64,000 bases of DNA, from the NCBI GenBank assembly GCA_020544565.1, contig CP078014.1:3722016-3786015 (forward strand). The letters run 5' to 3'. The notes under the pieces were generated by a model, which searched no databases, was not told the origin of the DNA, and saw nothing but the letters and a program-made list of their open reading frames with translations. Every line of letters starts with the position of its first letter. Position 1 is the stretch's first letter. This DNA is from Bradyrhizobiaceae bacterium. Its GTDB lineage: Bacteria > Pseudomonadota > Alphaproteobacteria > Rhizobiales > Xanthobacteraceae. The position numbers and the translations under genes are program-made. Below, piece by piece: positions 33,502 through 42,484 of this stretch.

Positions 33502-35321
33502 CGTGATCGCCCCGCTGCCGGTTGATCGGGACGCGGGAACATGGCTTCGATCGCGTCGGCCCGGTTGCGGAGGACGGCGCGCTGGTTGACATAACCCTTG
33601 TCGGTGATCTCTCCCCGCTCGACGCTGAGCGGCCGCGGATCGAGATAGACCTGCCTGACGGCGTGGGACGACGACGGATTGCGTTCGTTGTAGGCGGCGA
33701 TCCGTGCGTTCACCGCGTCGATGACGCGGTGGTCGATGACGGCATCGTCGAGATTGTCGGCCACGTCGGGGATGATCGCGCGCAAGCCGGCGATGTTGGG
33801 AAAGGCGATGAGGCCGATCTCGTCCCGGCCTTCTCCGGCGAGCACGCAGTCCTGCAGCAGCGGCGCCAGCGCGCTCAGGATGGCGACGCGCAATTGGCCG
33901 ACATGGACCCAGGTCCCGGTCGTGAGTTTGAAGTTCTCGGCAATTCGCCCGTTGAAGAACAGGCTGGGTGGCGCGTTGGCGTCGTTGACGAAACGCAGCG
34001 CGTCTCCCGTCCGGTAGAAGCCGTCGTCGTCGAAAGCCTCGCGGCTGAGCTCCGCGGCGCGGAAATAGCCCGGCATGACGTTCGGGCCCTTGACGCGCGC
34101 CTCGAACAGATCGCCGTCGGGGACAAGCTTGACGGTCACGCCCGGCATCGGCAGGCCGATCGAGGCGGAATCGTCGGTTTCGCCGATGGTGGCGGTGAGG
34201 GCCGGGGCGGTCTCCGTCGTGCCCCACGACGTCAGGATATCAATCGGCCGCCCCGTGACCCGGAGCGACAGCGCCTTGAGTTTGGTCCAGATCGCGCGTG
34301 GCAACGGCGCGCCGGAAAAAACCAGCGCGTCCAGTCGCTGAAACAACGCCGCCGCGACGGCGGAGTCTTTGAGATGAGGCAGCAGCGCGTCGAAGCCGCG
34401 CGGCACGTTGGCGTAAAGCGTCGGTTGCACCTCGGTGATGTTGCGAACGGTCCGCGCGATGCCGTCTGCGGTCGGCGCGCCGTCGTCGATGTAGAGCGAG
34501 CCGCCGTTGGCGAGGATGGTGAAGAAGGAGAAGTTGCCACCCATGGTGTGGCTCCATGGCAGCCAGCAGGTCATTACCGGCGGCCGCGCGCGCAGGTATG
34601 GCCACATCGCCGCGAACGCGCCCTGATTGATGCCGATCATGCCGTGGGTGTTGATGACGCCCTTTGGCGCTCCGGTGGAGCCGGAGGTGAGGAGGATTTT
34701 GGCCGGATCGCTGCTCGTGACGGCGGCGCGCAGATCGTAAAGCCGATCGGGCTCTATCTCGGATTCGAGCGCGGCGAGGCCCTTGTCCGCAACGATGCGC
34801 AAGGCCGATGGCGGGGTCAGCGCCAGCGCCAGAGCCAACTCGTCCGCGTTCCCGACATAGACGGCCTGCGGTTCGATCAAGGCGAAGATCGATCGCAGCA
34901 GCTCGTAATCTCGGCGCCCCTGCGCATAGGCGGGCGAGACCGGGACGAAGATCGCTCCGATCGAGAGCGCGGCCAGTTGCAGAATGCCGAGCGCCACCGA
35001 ATTGCGGGCGAGGGCCGCCACCCGCGCCCCCTTGCCGATGCCGTTTCGGGCCAGGCCGCCCGCCAGTCGATCGACTTTGCGCGCCGCCCCGGCATAGGTC
35101 AGGCTGGACCACCCGGAGGGCGATGCGGCGTCCCGCTCCGCCAGGAACAGCCGGTCCGGATGGGACGCCGCCCCGGCGTCGAGCCATTCGGCGACGTTGA
35201 CAGGGGGAGGCAACGGGCTAGTTCTGTTATACAGGTAGAGTGATCCCCCCCTTTGCTCGATGTGCAGATCAGCAGGAGAGAATGATGTTTCGCGACGATT
35301 TGGATTAAATTCGGAATTCAC
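33498..35321 (-). CDS. AMP-dependent acyl-CoA ligase (feruloyl-CoA synthase-like)
   Basis: A 607-residue adenylate-forming enzyme that activates a carboxylic acid as its CoA thioester. The P-loop KILLTSGSTGAPKGVINTH, the A5-type SWGTTETAPALT and the A7/A8 region YRTGDALRFV are present. The early LYLYNRTSPLPPPVNVAEWLDAGAASHPDRLFLAER resembles feruloyl-CoA synthases, and the C-terminal domain includes ITDKGYVNQRAVL. Aromatic acids are the most likely substrates. The GTG start at 35321 faces the iclR gene over an 80-base divergent region. It heads the minus-strand operon with the amidohydrolase and binding-protein genes. Confidence 0.85.
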   Translation of the reverse strand: MNSEFNPNRRETSFSPADLHIEQRGGSLYLYNRTSPLPPPVNVAEWLDAGAASHPDRLFLAERDAASPSGWSSLTYAGAARKVDRLAGGLARNGIGKGARVAALARNSVALGILQLAALSIGAIFVPVSPAYAQGRRDYELLRSIFALIEPQAVYVGNADELALALALTPPSALRIVADKGLAALESEIEPDRLYDLRAAVTSSDPAKILLTSGSTGAPKGVINTHGMIGINQGAFAAMWPYLRARPPVMTCWLPWSHTMGGNFSFFTILANGGSLYIDDGAPTADGIARTVRNITEVQPTLYANVPRGFDALLPHLKDSAVAAALFQRLDALVFSGAPLPRAIWTKLKALSLRVTGRPIDILTSWGTTETAPALTATIGETDDSASIGLPMPGVTVKLVPDGDLFEARVKGPNVMPGYFRAAELSREAFDDDGFYRTGDALRFVNDANAPPSLFFNGRIAENFKLTTGTWVHVGQLRVAILSALAPLLQDCVLAGEGRDEIGLIAFPNIAGLRAIIPDVADNLDDAVIDHRVIDAVNARIAAYNERNPSSSHAVRQVYLDPRPLSVERGEITDKGYVNQRAVLRNRADAIEAMFPRPDQPAAGRSR

Positions 35322-35351
35322 ACCCGTAATCCGGTTATTAATCCCGCTATG

Positions 35352-35366
35352 CGGAACGTGATTCCG
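35352..35366. promoter_or_regulatory. Inverted repeat, candidate IclR operator
   Basis: CGGAA-CGTGA-TTCCG lies in the 80-base divergent region between the ligase and iclR genes. Size and layout fit IclR-family operators. A second, weaker dyad (TAATCCGGTTATTA) lies just to the left near the ligase start. Confidence 0.5.
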
Positions 35367-35401
35367 ATATTAGCAAGTTTGTGTCTCCTAGCAATCGGAA
35401 A

Positions 35402-36208
35402 ATGAGCAGCATGACAGCGACTGCGCCGCGGGATGGAAATTTCACCGAAGACCGCGATTTTGTTGGCGCATTGGCGCGAGGGCTGGAGGTTTTGCGGGCG
35501 TTCGGCGCGAAGGACCGCTTCCTCGGCAACGGCGAAATCGCCCAGCGCACCGGCCTGCCCAAATCGACCGTGGTGCGGCTGACCAAAACGCTGACCGCGC
35601 TCGGCTATCTCAACTACGTCCGGCGCATGGAGAAGTATCAGCTCGGCGTCGGCGTGTTGTCGCTGGGCTATGCGCTCCTGAACCAGCTCGAGATCGCCCG
35701 GATCGCGGCGCCGCTGATGCGCGAGCTCGCGAGCTACAGTCAGTCCAATCTCGGCCTGGCGATGCCGGACCGGCTGGACATGGTGTACATCGAATCCGCG
35801 CTCGGCGGCGGCAACACCTACTACAAGCTCAGCCCTGGTGAGCGGGTTCCGATCGAATCGACGGCGCTGGGCCAGGCCTATCTCGGCACGCTGCCGGAGA
35901 ACGAACTCAACGCGCTGCTCGATCATCTGAAAGGCGCGCGGCCGGAAGAATTCCCCCGCGCGGACCAGGAGTTGCAGCAAGCCAAGAGCGAACTCCAGAG
36001 GTCAGGATTCTGTATTGCGGAGTGGCAGGCGGATATCATCGCCGTGGCGGCGCCGCTGACTGACCAGAATGGCAAATGCCAATACGTCTTCAATCTCGGT
36101 GGCCCGAAATACATGCTCTCCCGCGAGCGTCTCGTCAGCGACCTCGGGCCCCGGCTGGTGAGCCTCGTCAACAATGTGCGACGGGCCCTGCCGGCTGATT
36201 CTCAGTAA
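35402..36208 (+). CDS. IclR-family transcriptional regulator
   Basis: A 268-residue regulator. The N-terminal winged helix includes FVGALARGLEVLRAFGAKDRFLGNGEIAQRTGLPKSTVVRLTKTLTALGYL, the IclR HTH. The C-terminal ligand domain has LGYALLNQLEIARIAAPLMRELA, VYIESALGG, the short PIESTALGQAYL signature and IAVAAPLTDQNG. The ATG at 35402 is preceded by GGAAA; a GTG at 35381 would be a less likely start. It is divergent from the ligase-amidohydrolase-binding protein operon and probably controls it in response to an aromatic or organic acid. Confidence 0.92.
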   Translation: MSSMTATAPRDGNFTEDRDFVGALARGLEVLRAFGAKDRFLGNGEIAQRTGLPKSTVVRLTKTLTALGYLNYVRRMEKYQLGVGVLSLGYALLNQLEIARIAAPLMRELASYSQSNLGLAMPDRLDMVYIESALGGGNTYYKLSPGERVPIESTALGQAYLGTLPENELNALLDHLKGARPEEFPRADQELQQAKSELQRSGFCIAEWQADIIAVAAPLTDQNGKCQYVFNLGGPKYMLSRERLVSDLGPRLVSLVNNVRRALPADSQ

Positions 36209-36382
36209 CGGACCCGCGTCGCGCCGCCGGGTCGATTTCCCGCGCAACCATCTCCGGAACCTGTTCAAACCGCCGCAAAGGTGCGATTGAGCGCGGCGCG
36301 GATGCCGGGTGATCCCGATTCGGCCGGCCATGGCGGTCGGGGCCGGCGGGATCGCGCGCCGCGCCATCTCTTGAGGACACCG

Positions 36383-37192
36383 ATGGATTTCTTCGCCCAC
36401 CTCGCCGCCCGCAGCGTGCCGGCCTTCATTGCTCTTCTCTTCATCGCACTGTTCGTCGCCCGCGAGATCGGTCTGTGGCTCGGCCGGCGTCATGCCGCCG
36501 TCGATGGCGCGGCCGAGCCGGAAGGGGTCGGCCTCGTCGTCGGCAGCATGCTCGGCCTGCTCGCCTTCGTGCTGGCGCTGACGCTGTCGTCGTCGAACTC
36601 GCGATTCCAGGAGCGGCGTCAAAACACCCTGACCGAGGCCAGCGCCATCAGCTCGGCGGTGTCGCGCGCGCAGGCGGTGACCGACCCGCGCGGGCAGGAG
36701 ATCGTGCGCAAGCTCGCCGACTATACGCGGGTCAGGATGGCGTTCGTCGAGGCTCCGCCCGACCCTGTGCAACTGGCCGAGATCGAGCGGCGCAGCGCGA
36801 CACTGCAGGGTGAGATGCAGCGCATCGCCGTGGCCATCGTGCAGGCGCAGCCGAATTCGTTCACCACGTCGCTTCTGAACTATCTCGATACGGCGTTCGG
36901 AGCGGCGACCTCGATCCGCTTCGCCTTCTCCACGCGGATGATGCCGCAACTGTTCTGGCTCTTGCTGGGCATGGCGCTCGTGTCGGTCGGCGGCATGGGC
37001 TATCAGACCGGCCTGCGCAAACAGACGCTGCGCAAGTTCTCGCTGCTCATCATCGTGATGTGGACCGCGGTCATCACCGAGATTCTCGATCTCGGCACCC
37101 CGCGCATCGGCACCATCAGCAACAGCACCGCGGTGTATCAATGGGTGCTGGACGAGATCGCGGCGGCCGCGCCGCCGGGTACTCCGCGATAA
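36383..37192 (+). CDS. DUF4239 (bestrophin-like) membrane protein
   Basis: A 269-residue inner membrane protein. Four hydrophobic segments are seen: SVPAFIALLFIALFVAREIGLWL, VVGSMLGLLAFVLALTLS, a pair near residues 185-210 (MPQLFWLLLGMALVSVGGMGY) and 220-240 (FSLLIIVMWTAVITEIL). The SSSNSRFQERRQNTLTEASAISSA stretch after the second is typical of the DUF4239/bestrophin-like group, of unknown role. It has its own start at 36383 after a 174-base gap in which I see nothing definite. Confidence 0.8.
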   Translation: MDFFAHLAARSVPAFIALLFIALFVAREIGLWLGRRHAAVDGAAEPEGVGLVVGSMLGLLAFVLALTLSSSNSRFQERRQNTLTEASAISSAVSRAQAVTDPRGQEIVRKLADYTRVRMAFVEAPPDPVQLAEIERRSATLQGEMQRIAVAIVQAQPNSFTTSLLNYLDTAFGAATSIRFAFSTRMMPQLFWLLLGMALVSVGGMGYQTGLRKQTLRKFSLLIIVMWTAVITEILDLGTPRIGTISNSTAVYQWVLDEIAAAAPPGTPR

Positions 37193-37202
37193 GCGGGGTG
37201 CG

Positions 37203-38135
37203 TCAGGAAAGCTGCGACTCGTAGGCTTTCAGATGCGTATAGACGACGCGCAGCAGCGGCACGTCGAGCGCGCCCTTGCGGCCGGTTTCGGCGCGGTGGA
37301 TCAAGTCGCCGATGATCTGGTCCGCCTCGATCCGCGCGTTGCTACGGATATCGCGCAGCATCGATGCGGTCAGGGACGAGCCCGGCGCGAACAGCATCGT
37401 GCCGGTGCGCTCCAAGAATTCCGGGCGCGGAGCGTGTCCCTCGGCTTCGGCGACGGACGCGATCTCCGCACGCAGCGCGCGGATGAAATCCGCGCCGCCC
37501 GGCGCCGCGGTGATATGCCCGGCCGGCGCGCGCATCAGCGAGGTGCTGCCCGCGAGCGTGGCGAGAAACACCCACTTCTCGTACATGTCCTGCATGATGA
37601 CGTCGCTGGCGCGGGCGTCGAACAGCGCGCCCTGCAAGGTGGCCTCGATGCGCCGGGCGCGGTCGCCCTTGGGGCCGCCGCGCTCGCCGAACGACATCGT
37701 ATGCATCGGCGCGAGATGGTGGATCACGCCCTCGGAGTCCAACGTCGCCGCGATCTGGCACTGGCCGCCCATCACGCAATCGACGCCGAATTTGGCGTCG
37801 AGCACGTCGAGATGCCGCATGCCGTTAAGGAAGGGAATGATCGCGGTGTCGGGGCCGACGGCCGCTGCGAAGGAGGCGATGGCGTCGTCGAGATCGTAGG
37901 CCTTGCAGCTCAGGATGATGACGTCGAACGGCGTGTTGAGCCGGTCAGCGGTCACCGTCGGCGGATTTTGCAGCGTGACATCGCCGGCCGGGCTCTTGAT
38001 GACGAGGCCGTTCCGCGCCAGCAGTTCGGCGCGCCGCGGCCGCACCAGGAAGGTGACGTCGCGGCCGGCCTGCAGCAGGCGGCCGCCGAAATAGCCGCCG
38101 GTCGCGCCGGCGCCGATCACGAGAATGCGCATCAT
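37203..38135 (-). CDS. 2-dehydropantoate 2-reductase family protein (PanE/ApbA)
   Basis: A 310-residue NADPH-dependent reductase. PanE reduces ketopantoate to pantoate; many paralogues act on other 2-oxo acids. The Rossmann motif ILVIGAGATGGYFGGRLLQAG starts the protein, followed by DVIILSCKAYDL, IIPFLNGMRHLDVL and the catalytic lysine region MYEKWVFLATLAGSTSLM. The ATG at 38135 was chosen over an in-frame GTG at 38144. PanE is the next enzyme after PanB in pantothenate synthesis, but this gene is 16 kb from the PanB-like genes and stands alone, so a link is weak. I call the family, not the substrate. Confidence 0.85.
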   Translation of the reverse strand: MMRILVIGAGATGGYFGGRLLQAGRDVTFLVRPRRAELLARNGLVIKSPAGDVTLQNPPTVTADRLNTPFDVIILSCKAYDLDDAIASFAAAVGPDTAIIPFLNGMRHLDVLDAKFGVDCVMGGQCQIAATLDSEGVIHHLAPMHTMSFGERGGPKGDRARRIEATLQGALFDARASDVIMQDMYEKWVFLATLAGSTSLMRAPAGHITAAPGGADFIRALRAEIASVAEAEGHAPRPEFLERTGTMLFAPGSSLTASMLRDIRSNARIEADQIIGDLIHRAETGRKGALDVPLLRVVYTHLKAYESQLS

Positions 38136-38264
38136 CGGATCCACTTCGTTGGAGGGTCGCGATGCGGTCCGGGCCTTTGAAACAGGTCCGCCGGATCACC
38201 ACGCGCGACCGGGAGGTGAAGAGGCGCGATCTTCGCCCGAATGCGACGGTTGTTGCAAGGCGTG

Positions 38265-38291
38265 GGCTGACCGGCGGCGCGCCGGTCAGCC
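38265..38291. terminator. 11-base perfect hairpin after the SDR gene
   Basis: GGCTGACCGGC and GCCGGTCAGCC form a perfect 11-base stem with a GGCGC loop, 17 bases downstream of the SDR stop on the minus strand. It is probably a terminator or 3' stabilising stem of the binding protein-SDR transcript; no T-run is seen. Confidence 0.5.
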
Positions 38292-38308
38292 ATGCAGGTG
38301 TGCCGCGC

Positions 38309-39046
38309 TCACCACTTCTCGCCGAACGGGCGGATTTCCAGCTCGAAGGTCCAGGCACTGCGCGGCTGCTGATAGAGCTGCCAGTACGAGTCCGCCACCG
38401 CCGACGGCGGCATCAGCAGGTCGGGATTGTCCAGCGCGTCCGGTCCCAGCGCCTCGATGCGGCGCTGGCGCACCCATTCGGTGTCGACGCCGGAATCGAT
38501 GATGAGATGCGCGACATGGATGTTCTTCGGCCCGAGTTCGCGGGCCATCGCCTGCGCCACTGCGCGCAGGCCGAACTTGGCGCTGGCGAAGGCGGCATAG
38601 CCGCTGCCGCCGCGCAGGCTGGCGGTGGCGCCGGTGAAGAAGATATTGCCCTGGCCGCGCGGCAGCATCAGCCGCGCCGCCTCGCGCCCGGCGAGGAAGC
38701 CGGAATAGCAGGCCATCTCCCACACCTTGCGGAACACGCGCTCGGTAGTGTCGAGAATCGGGAAGTTGACGTTGGCGCCGATGTTGAAGATGCAGACCTC
38801 GAGCGGCGCATGCTGGTCGGCGGCGTTGAGGAACGACACGATCTCTTCTTCCTTGCGCGCGTCGAGCGAGCGCGCATGGACTTCTCCGCCCGCCGCCTCG
38901 ATCTCCTTCACCAGCGGTGCGAGCTTGTCGCCGTTGCGCCGCCCGGCGAAGACGGTGAAGCCTTCGGCGGCGAATTTCTTCGCGATCTCGCCGCCGATGT
39001 AGTCGCCGGCGCCGATCACCGCCGCGGTTGCGTTTCTCTTGGCCAA
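38309..39046 (-). CDS. Short-chain dehydrogenase/reductase
   Basis: A 245-residue Rossmann-fold oxidoreductase. The start is taken as TTG at 39046 because AAAAGGAGA lies at ideal distance upstream; an ATG at 39064 lies upstream of that site. The nucleotide motif is AAVIGAGDYIGGEIAKKF, less canonical than TGxxxGIG, then FNIGANVNFPI in place of NNAG. The active site is FFTGATASLRGGSGYAAFASAKFG, where Tyr appears in GYAAF and Lys in SAKFG, spaced differently from YxxxK. The catalytic set is therefore atypical, as in a divergent SDR subgroup. It follows the binding-protein gene at 39128-40348 by 81 bases. Confidence 0.82.
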   Translation of the reverse strand: MAKRNATAAVIGAGDYIGGEIAKKFAAEGFTVFAGRRNGDKLAPLVKEIEAAGGEVHARSLDARKEEEIVSFLNAADQHAPLEVCIFNIGANVNFPILDTTERVFRKVWEMACYSGFLAGREAARLMLPRGQGNIFFTGATASLRGGSGYAAFASAKFGLRAVAQAMARELGPKNIHVAHLIIDSGVDTEWVRQRRIEALGPDALDNPDLLMPPSAVADSYWQLYQQPRSAWTFELEIRPFGEKW

Positions 39047-39127
39047 GGTCCGTCTCCTTTTCATCGGCGAGCGCCGTAGGGGGGATGACGCGGCGGATAT
39101 GGTGTCCGCCGCGCGGTTCAAGTCAAA

Positions 39128-40348
39128 TCACTTCGCGGCTTTGGCGTCGTCGTTGATGAGGCTGCCGAACAGGTCCCATGCCTTGCCGTTCCAGCGTTGC
39201 AGGTGGAGCTGGGTGTACATCTGGTTGTTGTCCGGTCCGGTATTGACGAGGATGCCGGGCAGCGACATCGGCAGCGCCAGGTTGCGGATGTTGCGGGTCT
39301 GCTTGAGGATGTTGGCGCGCGACAGGTCGTCGCCGCATTGCTTCAGCACCTGCACCAGCACGACGCCCTGATGCATGCCAGTGAAATAGTTGCTTTCGGC
39401 GAGATCGGCGCCGGGCATGTATTTCTCCATGAAAGCGCGATACTGCTTCACGCCGGCGTCATTGGCCCATTTCGGATCGTCGGGGTCCTTGCGATAGGTC
39501 GCGGTCACGATGCCGGTGGAAATCTCCAGTCCGGCCGGCGTGAGAACCGACGCGATCGAGCTTGCGACCAGATTGGTGATGAACAGCGGCCTCCATCCCG
39601 ACTCGTGGGTCTTGCGGATGGCCTGTGCGGCGAATTTCGGCGTGCCGGCGAACAGCAGCACGTCCGCACCCGAACTCTTGAGCGACACGATCTGGGAATC
39701 GATGGTCGGCTGGCTGACCTCGAAGCTGCTGGTCACCACTTTCCGGTCGAAGGAATCGCCAAGCTCCGCCTTGAAGCCGTCGATGAAATCCTTCCCGAAG
39801 TCGTCATGCTGATAAAGGATCGCGATTTTGGCGTCCGGCTTTTCCTTGGCGAGATAGCGCGCATAGGCCCGCGCTTCGGTGCCGTAGCTCGGCAGGCCCG
39901 TGGTGATGAAGGGATAGTCCTTGAAATTGGTGAAGCGCGTGGCGCCGCTGACGACGAACGCCTGCGGAATCTTCTTGGCGGCGAGATACTTGGCGATGGC
40001 GAGGTTGCTCGGCGTGCCCAGCGTCGAATACATGAAGGCCACTTCGTCGGATTCGACCAGCCTGCGGGTCTGTTCCACCGCCTTCGGCGGGCTGTAGGCG
40101 TCGTCGAGCGCAATCAGGTTGATCTTGCGGCCGTTCACGCCGCCCTGATCGTTGACCATGGTGACATAGGCGATCAGCGCCTTGCCGACCGCTCCGAGCG
40201 CCGAAGCCGGACCGCTGAACGGGAACACCGCGCCGACCTTGATCTCCGTGGCGGTGACGCCGGGGGTGTCGGACGCCACGGCGGGCGTGGCGAGGGCGGC
40301 CATCAGCAGACTTGCCAGCGTGGCCTGGAGGGCGGTTCTCCTGTGCAT
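39128..40348 (-). CDS. ABC transporter substrate-binding protein (branched-chain amino acid type)
   Basis: A 406-residue periplasmic protein. The signal peptide MHRRTALQATLASLLMAALATPAVAS is followed by VTATEIKVGAVFPFSGPASALGAVGKALIAYV, the type I binding fold, with KAVEQTRRLVESDEVAFMYSTLGT and KIAILYQHDDFGKDFIDGFKAEL. The ligand is unknown and no permease or ATPase gene is nearby. It is transcribed with the SDR gene downstream. A 17-base perfect palindrome at 40474-40490 lies 126 bases before the start and may control it. Confidence 0.88.
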   Translation of the reverse strand: MHRRTALQATLASLLMAALATPAVASDTPGVTATEIKVGAVFPFSGPASALGAVGKALIAYVTMVNDQGGVNGRKINLIALDDAYSPPKAVEQTRRLVESDEVAFMYSTLGTPSNLAIAKYLAAKKIPQAFVVSGATRFTNFKDYPFITTGLPSYGTEARAYARYLAKEKPDAKIAILYQHDDFGKDFIDGFKAELGDSFDRKVVTSSFEVSQPTIDSQIVSLKSSGADVLLFAGTPKFAAQAIRKTHESGWRPLFITNLVASSIASVLTPAGLEISTGIVTATYRKDPDDPKWANDAGVKQYRAFMEKYMPGADLAESNYFTGMHQGVVLVQVLKQCGDDLSRANILKQTRNIRNLALPMSLPGILVNTGPDNNQMYTQLHLQRWNGKAWDLFGSLINDDAKAAK

Positions 40349-40473
40349 ATCGATCTTCCCTTTTCTCGATGGTCTTCTGTCGGTGGTGTTGGGCCGGCGG
40401 CGTGGCGGCCATGTTCCCGGCTGTCTGCGCGGATCGCGCAGGCGCAGCCGCCGTGCCTTGTCTTCATCGCTAT

Positions 40474-40490
40474 AGTTCTATTTTAGAACT
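40474..40490. promoter_or_regulatory. Perfect 17-base inverted repeat, candidate operator
   Basis: AGTTCTA-TTT-TAGAACT is a perfect dyad in the 265-base region between the binding-protein gene (minus, start at 40348) and the 3' end of ggt. The AT-rich core and position suit a TetR/MarR/GntR-type operator. No regulator gene is adjacent. Confidence 0.5.
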
Positions 40491-40613
40491 GTCAATGCCG
40501 ATTTGGCCTGCGACATCTTGACCGCCCATGGGGCAAGGCTCCGCGCCCGGCCGCCGCAGTGATGGCTGGTTCAATACCGAATTGGAATGGATGAGCGCGG
40601 ACGAGGCGTGCGC

Positions 40614-42374
40614 TTAGTAGCCCGCGGCCTCGGCGCCGCGGGTGCGCGGATCGGCGGCGCCGAGCAGATGGTCGGGTGCAAGCGCGATCGAGTTGGCCGA
40701 GGTCTGGCCGAGCGGCATCGCCACGCGGTGGCCGCGTTCGCGCAGCGCCGCCAGCGTGCTTTCGGGAAAGCCCTGCTCGACGCGCACTTCGTCCGGCAGC
40801 CACTGATGATGCAGCCGCGGCGCGGCCACGGCGGCGGCGACGTTCATGTCGAAGTCGATGGTGTTGAGGATCACCTGGATCACCGCCGAGATGATGCGGC
40901 TGCCGCCGGGCGATCCGGTGATCAGCACCGGCCGGCCGTCCTTAAGCACGAGGGTTGGCGTCATCGACGACAGCGGCCGTTTGCCCGGGCCGGGCAGGTT
41001 GGCCTCGTAGCCGACCAGGCCGTAATAGTTGGAGGCGCCCGGCGCGGCGGTGAAGTCGTCGAGCTCGTTGTTGAGCAGCACGCCGGTGCCGTCGGGAATG
41101 AGGCCGAGGCCGTAGCTGAGGTTCAGCGTCGTGGTGTTGCTCACCGCGTTGCCGAAGCGGTCGGCCACGGAGAAGTGCGTGGTGTTGCCGCCCTCGCGTG
41201 GCGGCGCGGTGGCGGCGGCGCGCGCGGGCGTCGCCTTGTCCATGGCGATGGTGGCGCGCTGCCGCGCGGCGTAGTCCTTCGCGATCAGTTGCGTCACCGG
41301 CGCATCGACGAAGGCGGGATCCCCGAGATAGCGGGCGCGGTCGGCATAGGCGCGCTTCATGGCCTCGATCAGCACATGCAGCGCGTCCACCGAGCCCGCG
41401 CCCATCGCACGCAGGTCGTAGCCTTCGAGGATGTTGAGGGTTTCCAGCAGCACGATGCCGCCCGACGACGGCAGCGGCATCGACACGATGTCGAAGCCGC
41501 GATAGCGGCCGCGCACCGGCGTGCGGATCACCGCGCGATAGTTTCTGAGATCGTCGCGGCTGATGATGCCGCCGGCCTCGCTGACGCCGGCCACGAATTT
41601 TTCGGCGACGGGGCCGTCGTAGAAACCGGCCGGTCCCTGCGCGGCGATGGCCTCCAGCGTCGCGGCGAGGTCGCGCTGCACCAGCCGGTCGTTCGGCCGC
41701 AGCATGGTGCCGTCGGCGCGGAAGAAGATCTTGCGGCTCGATGGCCACGGCGCGAGCCGCGCCGCCGCTTCCGGCAAAGTGTCGGCGAGATCGTCGGCGA
41801 TGGCGAAGCCGTCGCGCGCCAGTGCGATCGCTGGCGTGATCAGGTCCGCCAGGCTGAATTTTCCGGACCCATATTTCTCGTGTGCGAGTGCGAGGCCAGC
41901 CACGGTTCCGGGCACGCCGACGCCGAGCGCGCGGTCGCGCGACCTGGCCGGGTCGGGCTTGCCGTCGGCACCGAGAAACATGTCGCGGGTTGCGGCCGCC
42001 GGCGCGCTCTCGCGATAATCGATGGCGATGTCCTCGCCGGTCTTGGCAAGATGGATCACCATGAAGCCGCCGCCGCCGAGATTGCCGGCGCGGGGATAGG
42101 TCACCGCGAGCGCGAAGCCGGTGGCGACGGCGGCATCCACCGCGTTGCCGCCGCGCGCCAGCACGTCGCGGCCGATCTGCGCCGCCATCCGCTCCTGCGC
42201 GACGACCATGCCGTGTTGCGCCGCGACCGGCTGCAGCGTCTGCAATGGAACCGGCGTGTAATACCCGTGTCGCGAATCCTGGGCAAAGCAGGGCGGGCAC
42301 AACAACGCCATTGCAACCCACGCGAGGGCGAACCATGTGGCGGCTTTGACGCCGCGTGTGGACAACAAGGTCAT
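40614..42374 (-). CDS. ggt: Gamma-glutamyltransferase
   Basis: A 586-residue N-terminal-nucleophile hydrolase that cleaves glutathione and transfers the gamma-glutamyl group in the periplasm. A signal peptide (TWFALAWVAMALLCPPCFAQ) is followed by GMVVAQERMAAQIGRDVLARGGNAVDAAVATGFAL, GNLGGGGFMVIHL, and the autoprocessing site GGNTTHFSVADRFGNAVSNTTTLN, where the Thr after Asn becomes the nucleophile. LSSMTPTLVLKDGRPVLITGSPGGSRII completes the active site. The ATG at 42374 has GGAGG upstream. It is divergent from the MFS gene across 110 bases. Confidence 0.93.
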   Translation of the reverse strand: MTLLSTRGVKAATWFALAWVAMALLCPPCFAQDSRHGYYTPVPLQTLQPVAAQHGMVVAQERMAAQIGRDVLARGGNAVDAAVATGFALAVTYPRAGNLGGGGFMVIHLAKTGEDIAIDYRESAPAAATRDMFLGADGKPDPARSRDRALGVGVPGTVAGLALAHEKYGSGKFSLADLITPAIALARDGFAIADDLADTLPEAAARLAPWPSSRKIFFRADGTMLRPNDRLVQRDLAATLEAIAAQGPAGFYDGPVAEKFVAGVSEAGGIISRDDLRNYRAVIRTPVRGRYRGFDIVSMPLPSSGGIVLLETLNILEGYDLRAMGAGSVDALHVLIEAMKRAYADRARYLGDPAFVDAPVTQLIAKDYAARQRATIAMDKATPARAAATAPPREGGNTTHFSVADRFGNAVSNTTTLNLSYGLGLIPDGTGVLLNNELDDFTAAPGASNYYGLVGYEANLPGPGKRPLSSMTPTLVLKDGRPVLITGSPGGSRIISAVIQVILNTIDFDMNVAAAVAAPRLHHQWLPDEVRVEQGFPESTLAALRERGHRVAMPLGQTSANSIALAPDHLLGAADPRTRGAEAAGY

Positions 42375-42484
42375 CGGGCCTCCGGCAATCCGCGCCGTCG
42401 CAAAACGCAATGGCGTCGGAGCCGCCGCACTATAATGTCGCGTCCCGCGAAGGGACAACGCTTCGCTGATTCGACGGGGAACTT

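Noticed and set aside
37203..38135. PanE-like reductase as part of a pantothenate pathway with the PanB-like genes
   Set aside because: It is 16 kb away on its own transcript, and the PanB-like proteins have altered metal sites, so a joint pathway is not supported.
7780..42000. Second copy of the tRNA-Phe 3' end as right attachment site
   Set aside because: Scanning for CCGCCCCTGGGCACCA-like sequence in the window gave no convincing match, so the right end of the island was not assigned.
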